Shown in pieces: positions 1 through 7,874 of a DNA stretch of 9,079 bases. Numbering within the stretch: the first letter of the stretch is position 1; the number at the start of each line of letters is the position of its first letter. The stretch covers positions 5,892 to 14,970 of the forward strand of contig DNJM01000123.1 in the NCBI GenBank assembly GCA_003489085.1, written 5' to 3'. The translations under genes were made by a program, and so were the position numbers. This stretch comes from Lachnospiraceae bacterium. GTDB taxonomy: Bacteria > Bacillota > Clostridia > Lachnospirales > Lachnospiraceae. The notes below the pieces were generated by a model, which saw only the letters and a list, made by a program, of their open reading frames with translations, had not been told where the DNA came from and did no database searches.

Positions 1-209
1 GCAGAGGTGTAATAGAAGAAATGACATTTATGGGAGAGACGGTGGAGCTGAAGGTCAGAACCAAAGAAAATCTGCTGCTTTGCCATATGCTGAGCGGAGA
101 GGCCGGACGTATGGGAATCACGATTGGCGATACGGTAGGTACTTCAGCAAACCATGAAATGGCTGTCTATTATACAGCCGGGGAACAGCCGGCTGCTATT
201 TCCGCGTAA
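1..209 (+). CDS. ABC transporter ATP-binding protein, C-terminal end only (TOBE-like domain)
   Basis: The frame is open from the window edge (first full codon at base 3) to TAA at 207-209. This gives 68 residues that begin RGVIEEMTFMGETVELKV and contain IGDTVGTSANH before the stop. A G-x-V/I-E-E-x-x-F-x-G start, a beta-rich body and a late G-D-x-V are what the TOBE domain at the end of PotA/MalK-type ABC ATPases looks like. That domain helps regulation or substrate recognition in importers. The Walker and signature motifs lie outside the window, so the ATPase assignment rests on the tail alone. The ATG at 21 is an internal Met and not a start, because the frame continues upstream. The nucleoside hydrolase follows after 14 bases, so the two are very likely co-transcribed, and the transported compound may be a nucleoside or related molecule (inference). 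Confidence 0.7.
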   Translation, partial: RGVIEEMTFMGETVELKVRTKENLLLCHMLSGEAGRMGITIGDTVGTSANHEMAVYYTAGEQPAAISA

Positions 210-223
210 AGAAGGAGAAGAGA

Positions 224-1090
224 ATGAAACAGATTGTGTTTGATTGTGATAATACATTGGGAGTACCGGACTGCGATGTGGATGATGGGCTGGCACTGAT
301 TTATCTGTTGGGATGTGAAAAAGCCAGGGTACATGGAATTACAGCAACATATGGAAACAGCCGGTTGGATGTAGTTCTTGCGGCCATCAGGAAAATGCTG
401 AAGGAGCTTGGAAGAGAAGAGATTACTGTGAAGGCAGGAGGCGCCGGGGCAGGTGAGTATGAGAGTGATGCCGCCCGGTATCTGGTGGAGATGGCAGATC
501 GGTATCCGGGTGAACTGTCCGTTCTTGCAACCGGTTCTCTTACGAATCTCTATGGCGCCTTTTGCCTCGATAAGCATTTTTTCGAAAAAGTGAAAGAAAT
601 CGTACTGATGGGAGGTATTACGGCGCCGCTGGTATTTGAAAAAAAGACCATGGATGAACTGAACTTTTCCTGCGATCCGCAGGCATCTGCAGGAGTCCTG
701 CAAAATGGAAAGAATGTATCCGTCATTACGGGAAATAACTGTCTGAAGGTACTTTTTACCAAAGAGGAATACCAGAGGGTATTTTCTGAAAGCAGCGAAA
801 GGATCGCCAAATATATTCTGGAAGAAACGGATTACTATTTCGGTTATAACAGTAAGGATTATGGCATAGAAGGATTCTACAACTGGGATGTGACAGCCGC
901 AGTATATCTGATGCACCCGGAGCTATTTACAGATAGACCAAAACGGTTTGCTTTTTCCAGGGAGGACCTGAAGACAGGCTTCTTAAGAGAGGCAGAAAAC
1001 GGTGGCTGGCAATGTAATCTGCCGGAGATCAGAGAGGCAGCCGCATTTAAGAAGAACATTTATGATACCTGGCTGAGAGTGAAAAAATAG
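224..1090 (+). CDS. Inosine-uridine preferring nucleoside hydrolase family protein, variant active site
   Basis: This 288-residue protein belongs to the IUNH family, which hydrolyses the N-glycosidic bond of ribonucleosides to free base and ribose in the cytoplasm. The N-terminal Asp cluster reads FDCDN (6-10), then CDVDDGLAL (17-25). Classical enzymes have D-x-D-P-G-x-D-D, so about seven extra residues separate the two halves. Other family marks are ATGSLTNL (102-109, the usual GPLTN loop), LMGG (128-131), and ELNFSCDP (145-152, the usual E-F-N-x-x-x-D-P). NWDVTAAVYLMHPELF (220-235) corresponds to the family's H-D-P-x-A-x-A, with Asp222 kept and the catalytic His replaced by Trp221. The start is set by a GGAG Shine-Dalgarno at 214-217, seven bases before the ATG. 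Length is close to the usual 300-320 residues. It probably forms an operon with the upstream transporter. Substrate preference cannot be read from the sequence. Confidence 0.88.
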   Translation: MKQIVFDCDNTLGVPDCDVDDGLALIYLLGCEKARVHGITATYGNSRLDVVLAAIRKMLKELGREEITVKAGGAGAGEYESDAARYLVEMADRYPGELSVLATGSLTNLYGAFCLDKHFFEKVKEIVLMGGITAPLVFEKKTMDELNFSCDPQASAGVLQNGKNVSVITGNNCLKVLFTKEEYQRVFSESSERIAKYILEETDYYFGYNSKDYGIEGFYNWDVTAAVYLMHPELFTDRPKRFAFSREDLKTGFLREAENGGWQCNLPEIREAAAFKKNIYDTWLRVKK

Positions 1091-1122
1091 AATCGATCAA
1101 CCTATCGATATTATTAATATAA

Positions 1123-1216
1123 GTAGCTCATATATGCAGAATATCAATTGGAAAATTGTCGAAGCAAAGAGTAGCATATAGGTAGCTATGGTAGTAGCTC
1201 TACCAGGATAAGGAGG
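1123..1216 (+). promoter_or_regulatory. Structured leader with GTAGC repeats before the surface-protein gene
   Basis: The 133 bases between the nucleoside hydrolase and the surface protein hold several symmetric elements. TATATGC (1131-1137) is complementary to GCATATA (1174-1180) and encloses the hairpin CAATT-GGAA-AATTG (1145-1158). TGGTAG (1189-1194) pairs with CTACCA (1200-1205) around a 5-base loop, six bases before the Shine-Dalgarno AGGAGG (1211-1216). GTAGC occurs four times (1123, 1171, 1182, 1194). ATCGAT-CAACCT-ATCGAT (1092-1109) directly after the hydrolase stop is a weak possible terminator without a T run. No convincing -35/-10 pair was found. The repeats could be protein-binding sites or RNA structure, but no known riboswitch is recognised. 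Confidence 0.35.
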
Positions 1217-1223
1217 AAATAAG

Positions 1224-4200
1224 ATGAAAAAAGCAAAAGGAAAGAGAATGCTGGCGTTGCTGCTGGCAGGTATCTTGACTGTAACAGGAGGCTTTGGAAT
1301 GAGCATCACCGCCAAAGCAGATACCTGTGGGGGACTGCTGGAAGAGGATATTTATGATCCGAAACCAGGAGAAGTCATCAAGGATCCAGTGCTTCACTGG
1401 GCCGTCCGTGCATCGCTGAATTCGATTAAGGATGCCCCGTTGTTGACCGAGGAAATTGTAGGAGCAAAACAGGTTTCTATAATTTCTTATGAGCTGTGTG
1501 CACACCCGGAGGACTTTGAGACCTGGGAGAAGCAGTATTGGATTGAAAATTTGGAAGGGATTCAGTACGCAAAATCTGCCTCTATGGTAGATATCTGTTA
1601 TACCTCTGCAGTAGAAGGAAAACGGATTGCAGATGTGAGCCCGTTGTCTGCTCTGGTGCAGCTGGATGCACTGCTGCTAAAGCAGGATGGAATCAGCGAT
1701 ATCCGTTCCTTAAAGACACTGGTGAACCTGACGCAGCTGGATGTATCAGGAAATCATGAAATTGAGGATGTGTCAGCCATTGCCAACATGAAACAGCTGA
1801 AACAGCTGAATCTATCCGGCAATCGGGTGAAGGATATCAGCGCTGTTGAGGGACTGACAGAGCTTGAATTCGTAGCGATCGCAGACAATCAGATCGAAGG
1901 GCTTCCGGATCTAAGCAAGCTTGTGAATGTATATTCACTGGATGCGTCTCATAATAGCCTTACGGATATTTCTGAAATCGCAGGATTGAAAGGTCTGAAG
2001 GAACTGAATCTGACGGGGAATAAGGGAATTACGGATTATAAACCGCTGGCAAGGCTGCTTTCCTTAGAGAAGGATAAGACGTCTCTTCCTGAGAATGCGA
2101 ATAAGGAAGATATTTTTGCCGCTATTGAGGTGAATAGACTCTTTGACACATTTAATATCAGTCTGATGAAGGAAGCAGACCTGGAAAATGTAGATAAGGC
2201 GCTGGCAGCATATGAAGACCTGACAGAGACACAGAAGGAATATGTCGGTACAGCTCGTGCAGAAGCGGCAGCGGCAAATAAGAAAAAAGTAGAAAATGGT
2301 GAAGAGCCGGAGTATTATCCCGAATATGACGAGGGAGGAACGAAGCAGCCGGTATTAGACAGGCTGGAAATCCAGGCGCTGGATAAAAGGGGCAATCCGA
2401 TGCCGGATGTCACTTTTATTAAGAAGGCTCTGGGTGCAACTCAATATACAACGGATCAGAATGGTATGATCTATGTGAATCATGCTGCTACAGATGCCTA
2501 CTGGGATCTGTCCATTCGTCCGGAGGGTGATAAGTATGTCGCCATCCCTTCTGAAATTGTTTATGAAGTGAAGGACAAGAAAACATATACGATTAATGGA
2601 AAACCGGCTACCGGATTTGAAGAGCTAAGGTTTGTTCTAATTCCAAAAGAGGAATACGTGGATAAATCCGGTCTGGCAGCAGTATTAAAAGAGGCAGAAG
2701 CCGTAAAAGAGGAATATATCTATACAGCAGAAAGCTATCAGGCATACCGGACGGCGCTGCAGGAGGCACAGAAGGTATATGAGGATGTGGATGCAGTGGA
2801 AGCAGAAGTATCAGCTGCATCGGAAAAGCTCCGGACAGCGCTGGACGGACTGGCAGTTTCTGATATTCTGACGGAACTGAAATTGATCGTAAAGGACAGC
2901 AATGGAAATACGTTTACCAGACCTTTCAAGTTCCAGATCAGAGTGCCGGGGACAGGAGCGGATGCATGGAATCAGATGTCGAATGCAGAGACAGGACTGG
3001 TATACCTCCAGGCTTCTCCGGCATGGCAGGATGGAAAGGTATGGGAGATTCTTGCATGCCATGAAGAACCATATACTGTTGAGCCGGTCACGGTTACCGT
3101 TGGAGTCAGTCCGGAAGGAACACGGTATTTTAAGACAGTCAATGGAGAAGCAGTGAAGGGTGATTTTGAACTGGAAGTGACTGTAATAGCGCGTCCGGGC
3201 GGAGCCATTGATAAAGACAATGAGAGAAAACCGGATGGTACTGTATTACAGCAATATGTAGAAGCTGTAGGACAGTATGCAGAAACGGATTATACGCCGG
3301 CAACCTATCAGGCATTACAGGAGGCAATTCAGAATGCACAGGCAGTCCTGGACAAATCTGGAGCTGTGCAGGAGGAATATAATGCGGCAGCTGCTGCGCT
3401 GCGGGAAGCGAAAAATGCTTTAACTGACCCAGCCAATAAGGCAGCACTGCAGAAGGAAATCGAGAAGTATTATGTCGAAGACCGATATACGGAAGAAAGC
3501 TGGAGCAGTTATGCGGAAGCGCTGGCAAATGCAAAAGCAGTGAATGGAGACCTGAATGCGTCTCAGGCGGAGGTTGACGAGGCCTTGAGCGGATTAAAAC
3601 AGGCAGAAGATGGACTCGTTTTAAAAGCAGATAAGTCAGAACTCGGGCAGAAGCTGGAAGAAGCGAAAGCGCTGAAGGCAGAAGATTACAGCAGTGGATA
3701 TGAGGAACTACAGGCGGCAATAGAAACGGCACAGGCTGTTTACGATAATGAGAATGCAGCACAGGTACAGATCAATGAACAGGTTGATGCTCTGGAGCAG
3801 GCCATGGCAGCACTGGTAGAAAAGCCGATGGAAGTAGACTACGTCTGCTATTCTGGTTTGTTCCGGGCAAGAGTAACGGATGAAGACGGGAATCCACTGG
3901 CGGGAGTACAGTTCCAATCGATCATTGATGGATCAGCAGAGGAGGGAAAACTGACTTCAGACAGTAATGGTATCATTACCTATTATGTGAGCGGCCCGAA
4001 TCGTGGAAAGACAACCTATATTCAGCTTGCTGATGAGGCATATACAACAGAGGATAAGCATTATTTTGAAGCAGACGGCCCCAGCCAGTGGATTGTGTCA
4101 ATGCAAACCATTGATGGGCAGCCATATACAGAAGGAATTCACCTGAACTATGTGCTGAAGGAAGCAGGAGGTGACACGCCTCAGCCGCCGGTACCGGGAG

Positions 4201-6659
4201 AAAAGGTTCTGTCAGACAGTAAAACCTTCCGTGCAAAGGTAGTGGATGCGGAAGGAAATCCAGTCAGTGGAGTGATATTCACTCAGACACCAGATTTCGA
4301 TGACGTCAGCTTGCCAGAACTGACGAGCAATGAAAAAGGAATTCTGGAGTACAGCCTGGGAGCGGATGATTATGCTCTGGAGGTTATGGTTGCATTAAAG
4401 GCCGGTCAGAGTACGGCAGACGGCAGCAGCTGGAACTGTACCGAGAAACATAGTTATCAAACATCCTATATTACAACGATTACGCATATTGATTCTGTGG
4501 CGCTTGCAGAGGCGGGAGAGATTGTATTTACACTGCAGAAGGAAGGCACAGATATTCCGGAACCGGCAGAGGTAAAGAAGGATGTTCTGCAGGAAGAAAT
4601 CAATATTGCAAGACTTTTTGATGGAAAAGAAGCTGATTATACGGAAGAATCTTATCAGGCACTGCAGGCTGCCATTGCGGAAGCAGAGGAAGTGTATAAC
4701 GATCCGCAGGCGGATCAGGAAACCGTGGATGCCTGTGCGGAAAAATTAAAGGAAGTACGTCTTGCACTTAAGAAGGCAGAGAAACCGGTCGTATGTGATG
4801 CGTCCAATATTCGGATCCTTGTAGTTGACGAAGAAGGAAATCCTGTAACAGACCGCATTGCCTTTTCAAGAACATTTGACAACGGCTATCCGGGCAGCAT
4901 CTATACAACGAATGGTGTTCTGGAATACAATCTCAGTACCGCAGATGACGGAATCGGAACGATTGCGTTCTTTCTGAAAGACGGCAGTACTACATTGGAC
5001 GGCAAGGAATACGTGGTGGAACCGGAAATGCATGAGTTTTCATTGAGTTCCAGTACGCTGGGAACAGAGGTTGCTGCAATTGATGGTACACCCCTGAACG
5101 GCACCCAGGAAGTGAAGTTCGTACTGAGAGAAAAGGAAGCAGAACCGGAAGTGGACAAGACTGAGCTGCAGGCTGCTCTTGAAGAAATGAAAGCAATTGA
5201 TGGCAGCAGTTATACTTTGAACAGCTATCAGGCACTTCAGAGTGCAATTACGGAAGCAGAACAGATTCTGGCGGATGAGCAGGTATCTCAGGAAGCTGTA
5301 GATCAGGCAGTTCAGACATTACTCGATGCGAAGACAGCATTGAAAGAGGTGACGGGTATGAGAACACTTACCATCCCGGTAATAGATCAGGACGGCAGCC
5401 CGGCACCTCTTAATACAAAATTTATCAGATACGACGTAAAATATGGTGTGGAAAATAACATCTATGCAATTGATGGACAGCTGGTATGGAAGCCGGGTTC
5501 TTATGACGGTGGGGATTATGAATTCTATCTGCCGGAGGATTCTGCATATATTGCAACACCTGCAGTAATTAAGGTACATATCGGAAATGAAGATGGAACA
5601 CCAGTGATTGAAACAATCAACGGAGTATCCGCTGCAGAGGCAGCACCGCAGTTCAGGATCACACCGAAACAGAACGATGCATGCGACCTTCTTACCTTCC
5701 GTGCATTTGTACAGGATCAGGAGGGGCAGGCAGTAAGCGGCGTAGCATTCCAGGTGGAAAATGGCGATCCGGCAGAACTGGTATCCGATGAAAATGGTAT
5801 GATCGAGTACCATGTTACAGCATGGGATACAGAAACAACCATGACGGTAACCCTGAAGGAAGGACAGGGATGGGAGAATACGGATGCAGCTGTATTTTCT
5901 GTCATTACGGATCCGGAGGATGAGAATCGCGGAATCATCGATACGGTGAACGGAACACCAGTAGCAGAAAGCGGTAAAATTGTATTTGTCCTGAAAAAGG
6001 AAGAGCCGAAACCGGAAGTAGATAAAACAGCGCTGCAGGCAGCAATGGAAGAAGCAGGAAAGCTGGATGCATCTAAGTATACGGAAGAAAGCTTTGCAAA
6101 AGTAACCGGGGAACTGGAAAGGGCTGTAAGCGTCTATGCGGACGAAGACGCAACACAGGAAGCTGTGAATGCACAGACCGAAGCGCTCCGGGCAGCAATG
6201 GATGCTTTGGTGGAAAAGGAAGAGCCGAAACCGGAAGTAGATAAAACAGAACTGAAGGAAGCAATTGATAAGGCGGAAGCGCTGGATGCATCTAAGTATA
6301 CAGAAGAAAGCTATGCAGAAGTAAAGAAAGCTTTGGAGGCTGCAGCTACAGTGCATGAAGATGCAGAAGCGAATCAGGATACCGTTGACCGTGCGGCAAA
6401 AGCATTGAATGCGGCGTTGGAAGCTCTGGAGGAGAAGTCCGAAGGTGGAGATACGGAAGATACGAAGCCATCTGATGGTCAGGAGGATGGAAAGAAACCG
6501 ACAAATGATCAGAAGCAGGATGGAAAAGAAAATGTAGATCAGAAGACGGATAAAGCGGTAAAGACAGGTGACACGATGCCGACCGTGCAGCTGTTTGGCG
6601 GCGTAGTTGTCTCTGTTCTGGCAATCTATCTTATTCTGAGAAAGAGAAGAAACGCATAA
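1224..6659 (+). CDS. Large LRR/FIVAR multi-domain cell-surface protein with C-terminal anchor
   Basis: This 1811-residue secreted surface protein starts at an ATG 7 bases after AGGAGG. It has a signal peptide (1-32, KKAKGKR start, hydrophobic core, cleavage after AKA). An internalin-like cap with about six 22-residue LRRs (roughly 140-280, LNLSGN / LNLTGN type) follows, then a helical stretch (295-350). Seven beta-sandwich modules lie near 377-473, 546-656, 874-980, 996-1108, 1190-1305, 1378-1482 and 1487-1593. Each opens with V/A-x-D-x-x-G and closes with a T-I/V-N/D-G-like motif and a final beta strand. Eight FIVAR three-helix modules (about 479-543, 674-736, 738-801, 803-867, 1119-1186, 1310-1376, 1599-1665, 1672-1738) carry the Y-T-x-E-S-Y-Q-A-L pattern. 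A Lys/Asp/Gln-rich linker, VKTGD (1779-1783), a hydrophobic segment (1787-1804) and RKRR end the protein. LRR and FIVAR proteins commonly bind host or matrix ligands; adhesion here is inference. It appears monocistronic. Confidence 0.88.
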   Translation: MKKAKGKRMLALLLAGILTVTGGFGMSITAKADTCGGLLEEDIYDPKPGEVIKDPVLHWAVRASLNSIKDAPLLTEEIVGAKQVSIISYELCAHPEDFETWEKQYWIENLEGIQYAKSASMVDICYTSAVEGKRIADVSPLSALVQLDALLLKQDGISDIRSLKTLVNLTQLDVSGNHEIEDVSAIANMKQLKQLNLSGNRVKDISAVEGLTELEFVAIADNQIEGLPDLSKLVNVYSLDASHNSLTDISEIAGLKGLKELNLTGNKGITDYKPLARLLSLEKDKTSLPENANKEDIFAAIEVNRLFDTFNISLMKEADLENVDKALAAYEDLTETQKEYVGTARAEAAAANKKKVENGEEPEYYPEYDEGGTKQPVLDRLEIQALDKRGNPMPDVTFIKKALGATQYTTDQNGMIYVNHAATDAYWDLSIRPEGDKYVAIPSEIVYEVKDKKTYTINGKPATGFEELRFVLIPKEEYVDKSGLAAVLKEAEAVKEEYIYTAESYQAYRTALQEAQKVYEDVDAVEAEVSAASEKLRTALDGLAVSDILTELKLIVKDSNGNTFTRPFKFQIRVPGTGADAWNQMSNAETGLVYLQASPAWQDGKVWEILACHEEPYTVEPVTVTVGVSPEGTRYFKTVNGEAVKGDFELEVTVIARPGGAIDKDNERKPDGTVLQQYVEAVGQYAETDYTPATYQALQEAIQNAQAVLDKSGAVQEEYNAAAAALREAKNALTDPANKAALQKEIEKYYVEDRYTEESWSSYAEALANAKAVNGDLNASQAEVDEALSGLKQAEDGLVLKADKSELGQKLEEAKALKAEDYSSGYEELQAAIETAQAVYDNENAAQVQINEQVDALEQAMAALVEKPMEVDYVCYSGLFRARVTDEDGNPLAGVQFQSIIDGSAEEGKLTSDSNGIITYYVSGPNRGKTTYIQLADEAYTTEDKHYFEADGPSQWIVSMQTIDGQPYTEGIHLNYVLKEAGGDTPQPPVPGEKVLSDSKTFRAKVVDAEGNPVSGVIFTQTPDFDDVSLPELTSNEKGILEYSLGADDYALEVMVALKAGQSTADGSSWNCTEKHSYQTSYITTITHIDSVALAEAGEIVFTLQKEGTDIPEPAEVKKDVLQEEINIARLFDGKEADYTEESYQALQAAIAEAEEVYNDPQADQETVDACAEKLKEVRLALKKAEKPVVCDASNIRILVVDEEGNPVTDRIAFSRTFDNGYPGSIYTTNGVLEYNLSTADDGIGTIAFFLKDGSTTLDGKEYVVEPEMHEFSLSSSTLGTEVAAIDGTPLNGTQEVKFVLREKEAEPEVDKTELQAALEEMKAIDGSSYTLNSYQALQSAITEAEQILADEQVSQEAVDQAVQTLLDAKTALKEVTGMRTLTIPVIDQDGSPAPLNTKFIRYDVKYGVENNIYAIDGQLVWKPGSYDGGDYEFYLPEDSAYIATPAVIKVHIGNEDGTPVIETINGVSAAEAAPQFRITPKQNDACDLLTFRAFVQDQEGQAVSGVAFQVENGDPAELVSDENGMIEYHVTAWDTETTMTVTLKEGQGWENTDAAVFSVITDPEDENRGIIDTVNGTPVAESGKIVFVLKKEEPKPEVDKTALQAAMEEAGKLDASKYTEESFAKVTGELERAVSVYADEDATQEAVNAQTEALRAAMDALVEKEEPKPEVDKTELKEAIDKAEALDASKYTEESYAEVKKALEAAATVHEDAEANQDTVDRAAKALNAALEALEEKSEGGDTEDTKPSDGQEDGKKPTNDQKQDGKENVDQKTDKAVKTGDTMPTVQLFGGVVVSVLAIYLILRKRRNA
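5995..6432 (+). repeat. 219-bp in-frame tandem duplication encoding FIVAR modules 7 and 8
   Basis: Two 73-codon units (5995-6213 and 6214-6432) lie head to tail inside the surface-protein gene. A 36-base block is identical at 5995-6030 and 6214-6249 (encoding EEPKPEVDKT). A second identical block starts at 6063 and 6282 (encoding LDASKYTEES). Both pairs are offset by exactly 219 bases. The stretches between these blocks have diverged. The other six FIVAR copies do not share such nucleotide identity, so this pair is the youngest duplication in the gene, or it is kept similar by recombination. Confidence 0.85.
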
Positions 6660-6675
6660 ATCCTTAATAGAAAGA

Positions 6676-6710
6676 GGAAGGCTGTGACCCATTCTGAGTC
6701 ACGGCCTTCC
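6676..6710 (+). terminator. Hairpin terminator after the surface-protein gene
   Basis: GGAAGGCTGTGAC (6676-6688) pairs with GTCACGGCCTTCC (6698-6710) over 13 base pairs with one G-U, around a 9-base loop. It starts 16 bases after the stop codon. The T tract after it is poor (TGCATT), so it may be imperfect as an intrinsic terminator or may act mainly to stabilise the 3' end. Confidence 0.7.
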
Positions 6711-6717
6711 TGCATTA

Positions 6718-6752
6718 GAGCGGTCTGTCTTATGACTGCTCCTATTCATTTT
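6718..6752 (+). terminator. Second hairpin with T-rich tail
   Basis: GAGCGGTC (6718-6725) pairs with GACTGCTC (6734-6741) over 8 base pairs with one G-U, with an 8-base loop and then CTATTCATTTTAT. It lies directly after the larger hairpin and could back it up. It ends only 16 bases before the ATG of the next ORF, which leaves no room for a normal promoter and ribosome binding site between them. Confidence 0.45.
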
Positions 6753-6757
6753 ATACA

Positions 6758-7720
6758 ATGCTAAAAAAATCTTCCCGGTCGCTCTCAACATTTACGGAGA
6801 ACGACACAGGGAGAAAATCTGTAGTGGGACTATCGGAAATTAACTCGAAGAATTATCGTATAATTCTGGATAATGTCAATAAGTCCAATTCTACCCCTGT
6901 AAAACAACCAGTTGATCCAACTATCACAGATTTGTCTTATGACCCTAATTCTATCGTAAAAACTATCAAGCAGCAACAAAAACATGAATTCTCGAAAAAA
7001 GAAATTGAAGGAATCATCGCTGCCTATCAATCCGGTGCTTCTACTTATGAACTGGCCAAGCAATATAATTGCCACCGTAGCACCATCAGTCATCAACTAA
7101 AGCTTCACGATATCGAAGTAAAAATTGAAAAGATAGATATAAATGAAGCCATAGTACTCTACGAATCCGGATGGACGACTAAACAAATCGCAGAAAAGTA
7201 CCATATGTCAGATAATGCTGTCAGTCGCAGGCTTAAGAAAGCTGGGGTTAAGATGCCTCAATTCATTGCACAAAATCCAAAATACAGGTTAAATCTTGCT
7301 CAAAAAGACTGGTACGCATATAAGGAAAATTACGGAACTAGCGAAGAAAAATCGCTTGTCGTAACACTAGATAGCATGATAGAGAATCTTTCTGAAAAGT
7401 GGAGCGATATTTATCTCTTACGCAACGAAAAGGCTGTTACGATATATTCATTTGACGACGGACGAGCATTTGAGCCGGACTTCTTACTATTTGCTAATGA
7501 CAGAAAAACTGGAAATGTATCGTGGCAAATATTTATCGAGCCAAAGGGTAGCCAACTCATCGAAAGAGATAAATGGAAAGAGGCTTTTTTGCTTGGGATT
7601 ACTGAAAAAAATGGCTCCCATATTCTATTTGAGAATAAAGATACAAGAATTATTGGCATGCCTTTCTATAACGAAGAAAAAAGGGCAGAATTTATTGCAA
7701 AACTAGAGGATATTCAATAA
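6758..7720 (+). CDS. HTH protein fused to Res-type (type III restriction / DEAD-DEAH helicase) nuclease domain; possible pseudogene
   Basis: This 320-residue ORF has two unrelated halves. Residues 78-115 and 126-165 hold two helix-turn-helix repeats, with Y-x-S-G-x-S-T-x-E-L-A and then Y-x-S-G-W-T-T-K-Q-I-A, each followed by a recognition helix. They resemble the DNA-binding tails of resolvase/recombinase-type proteins. From about residue 180 the text changes to the C-terminus of type III Res or DEAD/DEAH helicase proteins. YKENYGTSEEKSLV, IYLLRNEK, SFDDGRAFEPDFLLF (231-245) and QIFIEPKG (257-264) supply a PD-(D/E)xK-like site, Asp241 and Glu261-Pro-Lys263. The helicase motor, normally hundreds of residues upstream, is absent. 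There is no Shine-Dalgarno before the ATG at 6758. A GTG at 6824 has AGGGAG (6808-6813) ten bases before it and may be the real start. A deletion-born fusion or decayed remnant is more likely than a designed enzyme, but the frame is intact through both halves. Confidence 0.6.
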   Translation: MLKKSSRSLSTFTENDTGRKSVVGLSEINSKNYRIILDNVNKSNSTPVKQPVDPTITDLSYDPNSIVKTIKQQQKHEFSKKEIEGIIAAYQSGASTYELAKQYNCHRSTISHQLKLHDIEVKIEKIDINEAIVLYESGWTTKQIAEKYHMSDNAVSRRLKKAGVKMPQFIAQNPKYRLNLAQKDWYAYKENYGTSEEKSLVVTLDSMIENLSEKWSDIYLLRNEKAVTIYSFDDGRAFEPDFLLFANDRKTGNVSWQIFIEPKGSQLIERDKWKEAFLLGITEKNGSHILFENKDTRIIGMPFYNEEKRAEFIAKLEDIQ

Positions 7721-7874
7721 GCTATAGAAGCAATCTGTGACAATCAAAAATTAAATACAAGAAATGCTGAGTTTTAAATTATAAAATATGCCATAAACAG
7801 TCAATAGGACGTAGTAGAGGATCAGAATCGTCGCGAAAAAAAGAGTCACTCATGCATATGGAATAAAATAGACG

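Noticed and set aside
170..916. 248-codon frame on the - strand opposite the nucleoside hydrolase
   Set aside because: No family features, and the + strand gene has clear IUNH motifs and a good ribosome binding site.
1148..1180. Possible promoter TTGGAA with TAGCAT for the surface gene
   Set aside because: The -10 match is poor and the elements coincide with the inverted repeats, so it was not listed as a feature.
5319..6692. Long open frame on the - strand (457 codons) opposite the surface-protein gene
   Set aside because: It is rich in Cys, Phe, Ile and Arg in a pattern that mirrors the GCA/GAA-rich coding strand. It has no recognisable domain and lies fully antisense to a well-supported gene, so it is a codon-bias shadow.
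7800..7870. Possible start of a recombinase in the stretch after the HTH-nuclease ORF
   Set aside because: On careful reading the frame does not give the recombinase-like residues. It ends after a few Arg/Ser-rich codons with no recognisable motif.
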